DNA from: Bacteroides sp. UBA1773
GTDB taxonomy: Bacteria; Bacteroidota; Bacteroidia; Bacteroidales; Bacteroidaceae
Length of the DNA: 19,315 nucleotides
Assembly: GCA_002315285.1 (NCBI GenBank)
Contig: DCGR01000060.1
Coordinates: 1-19,315 of the forward strand
Direction: 5' to 3'
The notes beneath the pieces are model-generated. The model was given only the letters and a program-made list of their open reading frames with translations, had not been told where the DNA came from and searched no databases. Numbering within the stretch: the first letter of the stretch is position 1; every line of letters begins with the position of its first letter. The position numbers and the translations under genes were made by a program. Of the stretch, positions 6,090 to 14,339 are shown piece after piece.

Positions 6090-8297
6090 CTATTCTCCCA
6101 TGAGGTCGAGGGCAAGGCTCGAAGGAGGAATTGCCTCATCGGCGCATCCCCACTGCTTGTTGGGTGTTCGCCCCATGGTGAATTCGAGTGTTCCGCCTTG
6201 CATGAGTTCTTCGTGGGTGAACCATGTCTTTTCCAAGGCAGTCCCATTCAGTTCCGCACTTTGTATGTACTTGTTCTCCTCCGAGTAACCTTTGGCATCG
6301 ATCGTGAATGTCTTTCCCGAGGGAAGGACAATGTCGATGTGTTCGAAGAAGGGACTACCGATGGCATAAACAGGTAATCCAGGTGTGACGGGGAAGAATC
6401 CCATCATCGAAAACACCAGGAAAGCCGACATGCCGCCACCATCCTCATCGCCAGGCATTCCGAGGAATCCATCGTTGAAGTAGCAGTCGATGACCTGGTG
6501 GATGCGTTTCTGGGTCTTCCAAGGCGCACCCACATAATCATAAAGGTAGGGGATGTGGAAACTGGGTTCGTTGCCTATGCTGTATTGTCCTATCATGCCG
6601 GTATTATCAGGGAGTTTGTAGTAGAACTGAAACTTGGAAGTGCCCAGAGGAATGTGGTACAGTTCATCGAGCTTGGCTTCCATTTGTTTCTTGCCACCCA
6701 TCAGTGCGGCAAGTCCCGCTATGTCGTGCTTCACATCCCAAGTAAAGGTATAGGCATTGTTTTCGGTGTAATAGGGACGTGCCATGTAGCGTGGGTCAAC
6801 ACCTTCAATCCAGTTTCCATCCTTGTCCTTTGGCCAAAGAAGCTTGGTGGCAGGGTTATAGACATTCTTGTAGTTCGCAGCCTTGCGTAGGAAAAGTGTC
6901 TCATCAGCGTTCTTCCCCAATCGGTGGGCCACTTGGGCAATGGCCCAGTCGGAATAGCTGTTGGCGGTGGTGATGGAAACGGCCTGACGCTTTTCCCAAT
7001 AGTCGGACACGCGCTCACAAGTCTCCTCCTCGCCTGGATGTAATGCAGGCATATAGCCATGTTCATGATAGAAATCGTCGAGTTCGCATTTGGGACCATC
7101 GCGCCAAGGCAACATCGTACATTCGAGGGAATTTTTCCGAATGCCTTCATAGCCGGTTGCGATGTCGAAATCCAGTCCCTTGTTCATGCAGTCGGCCATC
7201 CAGACTGCCACATAGTTTCCTGTCATGGCAGGCCATGCACCGCTGATGATGGCAAACGATGGCATTTCACCGGCTTGTTTGAACATTTCAACGTAGGAAT
7301 TCAATCGGTGCTCCTCCATTGCCGGACTCAGTATGGTTTCCAATGGTTCCAAGGCGATGTGTGTGTCCCAAATCCAGTTGTCGGTGTAGAATGGTTGGTC
7401 GGTCTTGTGGACCTGATGGTCGAAGGCACTGTAGTATTGGCCGTACTCATTAATGTCAACCATCCGTTCGGAACAGCGATAGAAAGCAGTGTAGAACACC
7501 CTTTTGTGCGCTTCTGTTCCTCCGCTCACATTGATTCTATTCAGACGATCGTCCCATACCTTTCGACCAGATTGGCATACTTGTTGGAAATCGAAATCGG
7601 GTATTTCATGTTGCAGGTTATGTTTTGCCTGCTCAATGCTTATGTAGCTGATGCCATACTTGATTCTCATCGACTTCACATCCTTGCCTGCTGAGATCAA
7701 GAGACAACGATGGTCGTTGGGAGCGGGATTCTGTGGATTGGACAAAGGTGTATCGCTCACGATATAGGTGTAGGCTTTCATTCCGCTGAATGTAGCCTCG
7801 CCAGTCAGTGTGTAGTCATCTACGAGTTGGAACTCACTGCTTTCATTGAGGTTACGCAGACGCAACTGACGATCGCCCTCGGCATTATAATCCACCTTGA
7901 CAATGCCGCTTTTCCCCTCTGGTGCAAAGGAAAGCGTACAACCTTGCAAGTCAACGCTGTAATAGTATGGTTTGCAAATTTCATGATCGGATTCCTGCTT
8001 GTAGGTCCAGACATCCTCAACATTGCCTACGATGGGCAGGAAACCAAATACGTATTGTTGCCGATGCGAGGTGAGGGTCAGTGGAAAATCGGCGATGTGG
8101 TCGTCGGTCAGATCTGTTCTGGATGGATCCCATCGTACTACCTGAAAAGGCAAGTGTACCGTTGTTCGGGTAGGGACAAGTAGCATACTGATGCTGCCAA
8201 TGGTAGGATCGACGTAGTCGAGATTGGAACATGTCTGTTTACAGGAGGTAAAGACGAGTAAGGCTGCTCCTAATATGAAGATGATATGACGTTTCAT
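6090..8297 (-). CDS. GH92 family alpha-mannosidase-like lipoprotein
   Basis: This 735-residue, calcium-dependent-type GH92 enzyme starts with a lipoprotein signal (MKRHIIFILGAALLVFTSC, Cys19). After it comes YVDPTIGSISMLLVPTR at 28-44, the opening of one GH92 branch. Other hallmarks are WIWDTHIALEP at 308-318, PSFAIISGAWPAMTGNY at 346-362, WDVKHD at 520-525, GNEPSFHIPYLYDY at 575-588 (Glu577 is the likely general acid), and PGDEDGGGMSAF at 615-626, where catalytic-base acids are expected. The family cleaves alpha-linked mannose with inversion; members prefer 1,2-, 1,3-, 1,4- or 1,6-bonds. This branch (YVDPTIG...LLVPTR and GDEDGGG rather than GNDD/GNED) has no linkage I can assign. Length is normal. 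It follows the FAD oxidoreductase stop by 11 nt and precedes GH29. Confidence 0.93.
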   Translation of the reverse strand: MKRHIIFILGAALLVFTSCKQTCSNLDYVDPTIGSISMLLVPTRTTVHLPFQVVRWDPSRTDLTDDHIADFPLTLTSHRQQYVFGFLPIVGNVEDVWTYKQESDHEICKPYYYSVDLQGCTLSFAPEGKSGIVKVDYNAEGDRQLRLRNLNESSEFQLVDDYTLTGEATFSGMKAYTYIVSDTPLSNPQNPAPNDHRCLLISAGKDVKSMRIKYGISYISIEQAKHNLQHEIPDFDFQQVCQSGRKVWDDRLNRINVSGGTEAHKRVFYTAFYRCSERMVDINEYGQYYSAFDHQVHKTDQPFYTDNWIWDTHIALEPLETILSPAMEEHRLNSYVEMFKQAGEMPSFAIISGAWPAMTGNYVAVWMADCMNKGLDFDIATGYEGIRKNSLECTMLPWRDGPKCELDDFYHEHGYMPALHPGEEETCERVSDYWEKRQAVSITTANSYSDWAIAQVAHRLGKNADETLFLRKAANYKNVYNPATKLLWPKDKDGNWIEGVDPRYMARPYYTENNAYTFTWDVKHDIAGLAALMGGKKQMEAKLDELYHIPLGTSKFQFYYKLPDNTGMIGQYSIGNEPSFHIPYLYDYVGAPWKTQKRIHQVIDCYFNDGFLGMPGDEDGGGMSAFLVFSMMGFFPVTPGLPVYAIGSPFFEHIDIVLPSGKTFTIDAKGYSEENKYIQSAELNGTALEKTWFTHEELMQGGTLEFTMGRTPNKQWGCADEAIPPSSLALDLMGE

Positions 8298-8308
8298 GAT
8301 ACGATGAG

Positions 8309-10012
8309 TTATTTGAGTGCCTCTTTTTGCAATGTGATGAAATCCGCGTCGTCGGGAGTGTGGCCAGGCATATACACCAGTGTCACCTTCTGCTTGAGCA
8401 ATTCATCCTGCAAGGCGTTGATGTCCACGTCCTGAACTGTTGTCTGGTTGCGGATGGCAAGGGCGGAGGCCGTTCCGGCTGCTTGGCCAAGTGCCATCCA
8501 ACAAGGCTCCATCCTAAGCGTCGAGAAACCGATGTGGCTACCCGACACAGGTACTGGAAGCAAAAGGTTGGTCACCTCCTTGGGCACGATTACGCCGTAT
8601 GGCACATTGTAAACAGGTGTGTCGTAAGTAAGGAATCCATCCAGATGGATGTGTCCCCGCTCGCGCTTATGGTGTGCGTGCGAATCGAGATTGTAGTGGC
8701 TTGCCGTGATGCTGTTCTTGTGCAGGGGAGCCTTTCCTGTGGCGGGGTCTATGATGGCATCATTGGCCGTAAAGAAATACAGACCCTCGAACCGTCTTCC
8801 CTCACGCACATATACCTGTCGGGGGAAATTGTCGTTGTCGGCATATTCATCGGCAGCATAGCCCCATTGCGACACTGCATCGCGGAAGCTTTGGGGAAGG
8901 GCTTCATCGTGCGATGCGAACCAAAAGAGCCCTTCGGTGTAGTTGCGCAACCGCTTGGCAAAAGCATCGCGCCATTCCCACGATGCGGTGGGCCACTCCC
9001 AGTTCTCTTCGGGAAGGTCGGTCGAGATAAAGGCCTGATGCTGGTTGTTCGCATCGTTCTTGGCATTGGGAAGCTTCACCATGTTGGTGAGTTTATCCAC
9101 TCCCCATGGATCGCCGTCAATCTGTGTCTTTCCACCAGAAAGAATCGTCTCTTTATTGGCTTTTCGCTCAGCATTCGTCACAAACTGAGAGTTTGGGTTG
9201 GTGTTATACCCATACAGCACGTCATCGACCAGCGACAGATACTCCTCGCGGTTGTATGTCTCGGGCTGTCGGAATGCAACCTGGTTGTTCTTGTCGTTTG
9301 TCAGACACAGTCGGTAGTTGTATGCCTGAATGGTGTTGTCGCCCTCGAAAGTAGAACCCTCCTCAATGGGACCGCGCCAGAACTGATACATCCGTCCGCC
9401 TACCGGTTCGTTGTATTCCGAACGGCTTTCGCGTCGTGTACGGAAGGGCACACCAGCCGCTGCGCCAAGGTCGCCCTCGTATGTGGCATCAATGAATATC
9501 TTGCCAAAGTATTCTTCCACATTCCCATTCTTCCGGTTAAGCACCCGGATGGAGGTGATCTGATTGTTTGTCCGGGTAACGTTTTCTGCCAAGGCATCGA
9601 ATTGCCGCATGGTCCTGACCTTGATTCGACGTCCACATGCAGCAATCATCTCGTCAAACACTTCCTGTGCCATGCCGGGTTCGAAATGATAGCCGTCCGA
9701 ACAGTCTTTCACCTGCTGTGAGTCAGCACCATATTTGTCGGCATACTTTTCCTTGATGTTGTTGACAAATTCAAGGAACAATCCTGTAGTTGCTCCTCTG
9801 GTGGCAATGTCGGTGGCACCCAAGCCATTGGCAGGAAGACCTCCGATGTGGCTTGTACGTTCGAGCACAAGAGCGGTTTGTCCCATGCGTGCAGCAGCAA
9901 TCGCTGTCATGATACCGCCTGGCGTACCACCTACAATCACGACATCGTACGTGTTTTGCTTGCATGAAAGCATGAAAAGCAACATGAATGTGCAAAGAAT
10001 CAATTTTTTCAT
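8309..10012 (-). CDS. FAD-dependent oxidoreductase, PF12831-type, lipoprotein
   Basis: The 567-residue protein starts with MKKLILCTFMLLFMLSC, a lipoprotein signal with Cys17, so it would be exported. An earlier in-frame ATG at 10054 overlaps the previous gene and spoils the signal. The Rossmann FAD-binding motif VVIVGGTPGGIMTAIAAARMG (24-44) is followed by LVLERTSHIGGLPANGLGATD (49-69), and the C-terminal GQAAGTASALAI (about 509-520) closes the flavin site. This is the pattern of the PF12831 'FAD_oxidored' family, common in polysaccharide loci of Bacteroidetes. The redox substrate is unknown; an oxidative step on a sugar is possible. A flavoprotein exported as a lipoprotein is unusual, because FAD must be loaded outside the cytosol or before export. 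It lies 23 nt after the radical SAM gene and 11 nt before GH92. Confidence 0.88.
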   Translation of the reverse strand: MKKLILCTFMLLFMLSCKQNTYDVVIVGGTPGGIMTAIAAARMGQTALVLERTSHIGGLPANGLGATDIATRGATTGLFLEFVNNIKEKYADKYGADSQQVKDCSDGYHFEPGMAQEVFDEMIAACGRRIKVRTMRQFDALAENVTRTNNQITSIRVLNRKNGNVEEYFGKIFIDATYEGDLGAAAGVPFRTRRESRSEYNEPVGGRMYQFWRGPIEEGSTFEGDNTIQAYNYRLCLTNDKNNQVAFRQPETYNREEYLSLVDDVLYGYNTNPNSQFVTNAERKANKETILSGGKTQIDGDPWGVDKLTNMVKLPNAKNDANNQHQAFISTDLPEENWEWPTASWEWRDAFAKRLRNYTEGLFWFASHDEALPQSFRDAVSQWGYAADEYADNDNFPRQVYVREGRRFEGLYFFTANDAIIDPATGKAPLHKNSITASHYNLDSHAHHKRERGHIHLDGFLTYDTPVYNVPYGVIVPKEVTNLLLPVPVSGSHIGFSTLRMEPCWMALGQAAGTASALAIRNQTTVQDVDINALQDELLKQKVTLVYMPGHTPDDADFITLQKEALK

Positions 10013-10035
10013 GGTTATCTTTTTTTGTGGGTTAT

Positions 10036-10800
10036 TCAATATGACACAGTGCATCGGAAGCCGGCTTCTGTCACTTGTCGGGCAATCTTGTCAAGTTCTT
10101 CCTTCGTGGCTTTTTCCAGTCCTTTCATTGGTGTCTCCCGGTCGATGGTATAAATCATCACACAAGCAGGCTTGATTTGCCTTAGTGCCTCAATCCAAGG
10201 AACCACATAACAGTCTGCCGTGTTGTCGAAGCCGTTCCCTTTCATGAACATGGTTTGGATCATCACGTGTCCTTGAAACTCAGTCAAGCGTGCTATTGTT
10301 TTGGCGACATCATATTTTCCTGTTGGACGATCGGTTTTCCCTATATAGCCGCTGTCCACCGTATCGAGTTTCAGAATGTTGTCATCCACTTTCAGCAAGG
10401 CATTGAACACGTTGTCACGACCAATCAGAGTGGCATTGCTGAGAACGCAGACTTTGGCATTCGGGAAGAACTTGTCGCGTAGCGATAGCGTATCGTCGAT
10501 GATGCTGGCAAAGTCGGGGTGTGCGGTCGGCTCTCCGTTCCCGGCGAATGTCAGCACATCGGGCTTGGGACCATGTGCCAGCATGTCCTCGAGCCTGGCA
10601 CACAAAGCATCGCGCACCTCTTCGCGGCTTGGTCGTTTGCTGTGTGTCCGATGCTCTTCATTGAATCCACATTCACAATACACACAGTTGAAAGTGCATA
10701 TCTTGCCATCGGCTGGCATCAGGTTTATTCCCAACGAGACCCCTAATCTGCGGCTATGAACGGGTCCGAAAATCGGACTTGGATAGATGATTGTTGACAT
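10036..10800 (-). CDS. Radical SAM protein (COG0731-like)
   Basis: This 254-residue cytoplasmic protein contains the radical SAM cluster motif CX3CX2C: Cys35, Cys39 and Cys42 in KICTFNCVYC, binding a 4Fe-4S cluster that cleaves S-adenosylmethionine. FAGNGEPTAHPDF at 85-97 is the GGE-type motif that holds the SAM amino group. The N-terminal PIFGPVHSRRLGVSLGINL (9-27) is typical of a small Bacteroidetes/COG0731-related group without a proven substrate. There is no extra iron-sulfur domain after the barrel. The start at 10800 is clear, 26 nt after the mutS stop, so it is probably co-transcribed with mutS. The product and substrate cannot be predicted. Confidence 0.85.
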   Translation of the reverse strand: MSTIIYPSPIFGPVHSRRLGVSLGINLMPADGKICTFNCVYCECGFNEEHRTHSKRPSREEVRDALCARLEDMLAHGPKPDVLTFAGNGEPTAHPDFASIIDDTLSLRDKFFPNAKVCVLSNATLIGRDNVFNALLKVDDNILKLDTVDSGYIGKTDRPTGKYDVAKTIARLTEFQGHVMIQTMFMKGNGFDNTADCYVVPWIEALRQIKPACVMIYTIDRETPMKGLEKATKEELDKIARQVTEAGFRCTVSY

Positions 10801-10826
10801 GATTGTGAGTGTATGGAGAGATTGGT

Positions 10827-13439
10827 TTATTTTCCTTTTACGATTTTCTTTATTTCGTTCAGCTTGTTCAGCGCTTCCACCGGAGTGAGGTTGTTGATGT
10901 CGAGATTCAGGATCTCATCCCGAATTTGGCATAAGACAGGGTCATCAAGCTGGAAGAAACTAAGTTGGACACCCTCCTTGGCTTGGGCAACCGTGGCGGT
11001 GGATTTTGCAATGCCTTGTTCGGGATTGGATTGTTCCAACTGGTGCAAGATGTCGTTTGCACGATTGACAATGCTTTTGGGCATTCCCGCCATCTTGGCC
11101 ACATGTATTCCGAAGGAGTGCTCGCTTCCTCCCCGTTCCAACTTGCGAAGGAAGATTACCTTGTTGTCTATCTCCTTCACCGACACATTGTAGTTCTTGA
11201 TGCGCTTGAACGATTTTTCCATTTCGTTCAACTCATGATAATGTGTGGCAAAGAGCGTGCGTGCCTGGACCTTGGGATGCTCGTGGATATACTCTACGAT
11301 TGCCCAGGCTATGCTGATGCCATCGTAGGTGGAAGTGCCACGTCCCAGTTCGTCGAACAACACCAAGCTGTGTGGGGTCATGTTGTTGAGGATGTCGGCT
11401 GCCTCATTCATCTCGACCATGAATGTGGACTCGCCCACCGAAATGTTGTCGCTGGCTCCTACGCGTGTGAAGATCTTATCGACAAGTCCGATGCGTGCGC
11501 TGTCGGCGGGAACAAAGCATCCTATTTGTGCCAACAGGGTAATCAGTGCCGTTTGACGGAGCAGGGCAGACTTGCCTGCCATGTTCGGACCTGTGATAAT
11601 GATGATTTGCTGCGTCTCATTGTCCAAGTGGACATCGTTGGCTATGTATTGTTCGCCTACAGGCAGTTGTTTCTCGATGACAGGATGTCTTCCCTGACAG
11701 ATGTCGAGTGTGTTGCTTTCGTCGATTACCGGACGGATATATTTGTTTTCCCGTGCAGTGGATGCGAAACTGAGCAAGCAGTCGATCTGAGCCAGCTTGT
11801 TGGCATTCAGTTGTATGTATGGGATATATTCGGTGAGTCCAAGGACCAGCTCATTATACAATTTTGTCTCGAGTGCCAAAATCCTGTCTTCTGCTCCCAG
11901 TATCTTTTCCTCATATTCCTTCAGTTCCTGTGTGATGTATCGTTCGGCATTGACCAGGGTCTGTTTGCGGATCCATTCGGCGGGCACCTTATCCTTATAG
12001 GTGTTCCGGACTTCGATGTAATAACCAAACACGTTGTTGTAGGCAATCTTTAACGAAGGTATGCCAGTGGATTCGCTTTCCCGTGCTTGGATTTGCAGGA
12101 GATAGTCTTTGCCGCTGTAGGCAATCCGGCGCAATTCGTCCAACTCCGGACTCACGCCATCAGCAATCACTCCACCCTTATTGACCATCAGAGGTGGATC
12201 GGGTTGGATTTCCCGGGTGATGCGTTCTCTGATGCTTTCGCACAGGTTGAGTTGCTCGCCTATGGATTTCAGGCTGTCGTTTTCTGTAGCCAGACAAGCA
12301 TTCTTGATGGGCTCGATACATTGCAGTGCGATTTTCAGTTGCACCACCTCTCGTGGGGAGATGCGACCTACCGCCGCTTTCGAAACGATCCGTTCCAAAT
12401 CGCCAATCAAACGCAGCTTGTCCTGGATGAAATCACGGAAATCAGGTTTTCGGAAAAAATGATCCACCACATCGAGACGTTCTGTGATGGGTTTCTCGTC
12501 CTTGAGTGGGAACACGACCCATCGTCGCATCAGTCGTCCTCCCATGGGAGTGAGCGTGTGGTCGATGATGTCGAGCAACGACTTCCCATCGTCATTCATG
12601 CTGTTGAGCAGTTCGAGGCTACGGACGGTATATTTGTCCATTCTCACGAAACGGTCTTCCTCTATTCGGCTGAGCGAGGTAATGTGCCCGATTTGATAGT
12701 GCTGCGTGATGTCAAGATATTGTAGGATGGCTCCAGAGGCAACAATACCGTTTTTCAGGTGTTCGACACCAAATCCCTTGAGGTTTTTCGTTTCGAAGTG
12801 TTTCAGCAATTTCTCTCGTGAAGTCTGTTCCGAGAAGCACCAGTCATCGAGTTCGAAGGTATAGTACTTGTTGCCGAAGTTGGCTTCAAAGAGAGGTCGC
12901 TTGCCTCTCTCGAACAGAATTTCCTTTGGCCCGAAATTTCCGAGCAACTTGTCAACGTAACTATATGCGCCTTCGGCTGTCAGGAACTCGCCCGTCGATA
13001 TGTCAAGGAATGACACACCACATGCACCCTTCCCGAAGTGGACTGCTGCCAGGAAATTGTTTTCCTTATACGACAACACGTTGTCGCCAATGGCTACGCC
13101 TGGTGTCACCAGTTCCGTGATGCCTCGCTTCACCAGTTTCTTTGCCAATTTGGGATCTTCCAACTGGTCGCAGATAGCCACTCGTTTGCCTGCACGGATC
13201 AACTTGGGCAGGTAGGTGTCAAGGGCGTGGAAAGGGAATCCTGCCATTTGTGGTGAGCCCTCAATGACACTTGATCGCTTAGTGAGAGTGATGCCCAGAA
13301 TTTCGGATGCCGTCACGGCATCTTGGGCGTATGTCTCATAAAAATCGCCACATCGAAACAACAGGATGGCATCAGGGTGCTTCTTCTTCAAATCGAAGAA
13401 TTGCTTCATCATGGGTGTTAACTCTTCGCTCTTCGGCAT
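10827..13439 (-). CDS. mutS: DNA mismatch repair protein MutS
   Basis: MutS binds mismatches and small loops and, through ATP, recruits MutL. The 870-residue length is normal. GDFYE at 31-35 contains the mismatch-inserting Phe33 and Glu35. Lever and clamp regions follow. The ATPase has Walker A GPNMAGKS at 617-624, Walker B LVLFDELGRGTS at 692-703, and ATHYHEL at 731-737. Near the C-terminus QLSFF (825-829) resembles the beta-clamp-binding peptide QLSLF. Start MPKSEELTPMMKQFF is the conserved beginning and lies only 3 nt after the yitT stop. MutL is not in the window. The tight spacing suggests it is transcribed from the leuS promoter. Confidence 0.98.
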   Translation of the reverse strand: MPKSEELTPMMKQFFDLKKKHPDAILLFRCGDFYETYAQDAVTASEILGITLTKRSSVIEGSPQMAGFPFHALDTYLPKLIRAGKRVAICDQLEDPKLAKKLVKRGITELVTPGVAIGDNVLSYKENNFLAAVHFGKGACGVSFLDISTGEFLTAEGAYSYVDKLLGNFGPKEILFERGKRPLFEANFGNKYYTFELDDWCFSEQTSREKLLKHFETKNLKGFGVEHLKNGIVASGAILQYLDITQHYQIGHITSLSRIEEDRFVRMDKYTVRSLELLNSMNDDGKSLLDIIDHTLTPMGGRLMRRWVVFPLKDEKPITERLDVVDHFFRKPDFRDFIQDKLRLIGDLERIVSKAAVGRISPREVVQLKIALQCIEPIKNACLATENDSLKSIGEQLNLCESIRERITREIQPDPPLMVNKGGVIADGVSPELDELRRIAYSGKDYLLQIQARESESTGIPSLKIAYNNVFGYYIEVRNTYKDKVPAEWIRKQTLVNAERYITQELKEYEEKILGAEDRILALETKLYNELVLGLTEYIPYIQLNANKLAQIDCLLSFASTARENKYIRPVIDESNTLDICQGRHPVIEKQLPVGEQYIANDVHLDNETQQIIIITGPNMAGKSALLRQTALITLLAQIGCFVPADSARIGLVDKIFTRVGASDNISVGESTFMVEMNEAADILNNMTPHSLVLFDELGRGTSTYDGISIAWAIVEYIHEHPKVQARTLFATHYHELNEMEKSFKRIKNYNVSVKEIDNKVIFLRKLERGGSEHSFGIHVAKMAGMPKSIVNRANDILHQLEQSNPEQGIAKSTATVAQAKEGVQLSFFQLDDPVLCQIRDEILNLDINNLTPVEALNKLNEIKKIVKGK

Positions 13440-13442
13440 ATC

Positions 13443-14336
13443 TTAGTTTTTTATTCGTTCGAACCCTTCGCCATAAACGCCTACGACCTTACTTTGTGAA
13501 ATGAATGCGTGAGGGTCGATGTCGCGTATGAGTCGGAATATTTCTCCTGTTTGTGTCCTACGTGCCATCACCACCACCACCTCCATGTCTTGCTTGCTAT
13601 ACCATCCCATGCCATGCAGGATGGTTACGCCACGGTGAACGGTTGTGTTGATGGCTTCTGCTATCTCACTGCTTTTCCTGGAAAAAATCAGGAACTGGAC
13701 TGATTGTGATGCCGAGTTTACCACATAATCGACCACGAAACTCGATATGAACATGACTACATATCCAAAAAGGATTTTCTGCACATCACCGAAAATGATG
13801 TAACTTGAGGTGATGATGAAGATGTCTATGAACATGATCAGTCGGCCGAGGGTAATGTCCTTGTATTTGTTTATTATCCAAGCTATGATGTCTGTTCCAC
13901 CGGTACTGCCGTTGTGGGTGAATACGAATCCGACACCGAATCCTAAGATGATGCTGCCCACGACCACCGACATGAATGCTTGGTCGCTGCCCAATACCAT
14001 CAACAGATTGCCGTCATCATCGCGCAACACATGTTGGAACAAGGTAAGGAATCCTGTCAGCGCAAAGATGGCATAGACCGTTTTTATGCAGAATTTCCAG
14101 CCGAGGACCCGTAGCGCTGCACCAAGCAGACAAGCATTGATGGCAAAATACGTAATCTGTATTTCCACCCCAGTGGCATAATACACCATGGCAGCGATAC
14201 CCGTTACGCCTCCTGTCACAATCTGATAAGGTAGCATGAACAATACCCATCCCAAAGCATAACATGCCAATCCAAAGGTAATGCTGGTGTAGTCCTTGAT
14301 TTCACGCCACATTTGATGGCGGGTAAGTTTTTGCAT
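13443..14336 (-). CDS. YitT family membrane protein with C-terminal DUF2179 domain
   Basis: This 297-residue integral membrane protein has about six to seven hydrophobic segments between residues 17 and 206 (near 17-36, 40-57, 62-80, 84-101, 119-140, 163-182 and 187-206). The PF02588 pattern is shown by TGGVTGIA at 41-48 and FTHNGSTGGTDIIA at 139-152. Residues from about 222 to the end form a soluble DUF2179 domain (GVTILHGMGWYSKQ at 236-249, MEVVVVMARR at 251-260). The biochemical role of the family is unknown. It sits 3 nt after leuS and 3 nt before mutS, so the three genes are surely one transcription unit. Confidence 0.93.
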   Translation of the reverse strand: MQKLTRHQMWREIKDYTSITFGLACYALGWVLFMLPYQIVTGGVTGIAAMVYYATGVEIQITYFAINACLLGAALRVLGWKFCIKTVYAIFALTGFLTLFQHVLRDDDGNLLMVLGSDQAFMSVVVGSIILGFGVGFVFTHNGSTGGTDIIAWIINKYKDITLGRLIMFIDIFIITSSYIIFGDVQKILFGYVVMFISSFVVDYVVNSASQSVQFLIFSRKSSEIAEAINTTVHRGVTILHGMGWYSKQDMEVVVVMARRTQTGEIFRLIRDIDPHAFISQSKVVGVYGEGFERIKN

Positions 14337-14339
14337 CTC

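Noticed and set aside
6029..6247. N-terminal extension of the fucosidase frame up to 6247
   Set aside because: It reads through the 3' end of the GH92 gene in another frame and would bury the lipoprotein signal that begins at 6028.
8327..9721. 464-codon open frame on the plus strand
   Set aside because: It is antisense to the FAD oxidoreductase, whose FAD motifs and lipobox are convincing. The antisense product has no recognisable domain and is rich in Cys, Val and His, as expected for a shadow frame.
10965..12053. 362-codon plus-strand open frame
   Set aside because: It is antisense to the conserved ATPase half of mutS; no motif, leader or promoter supports it.
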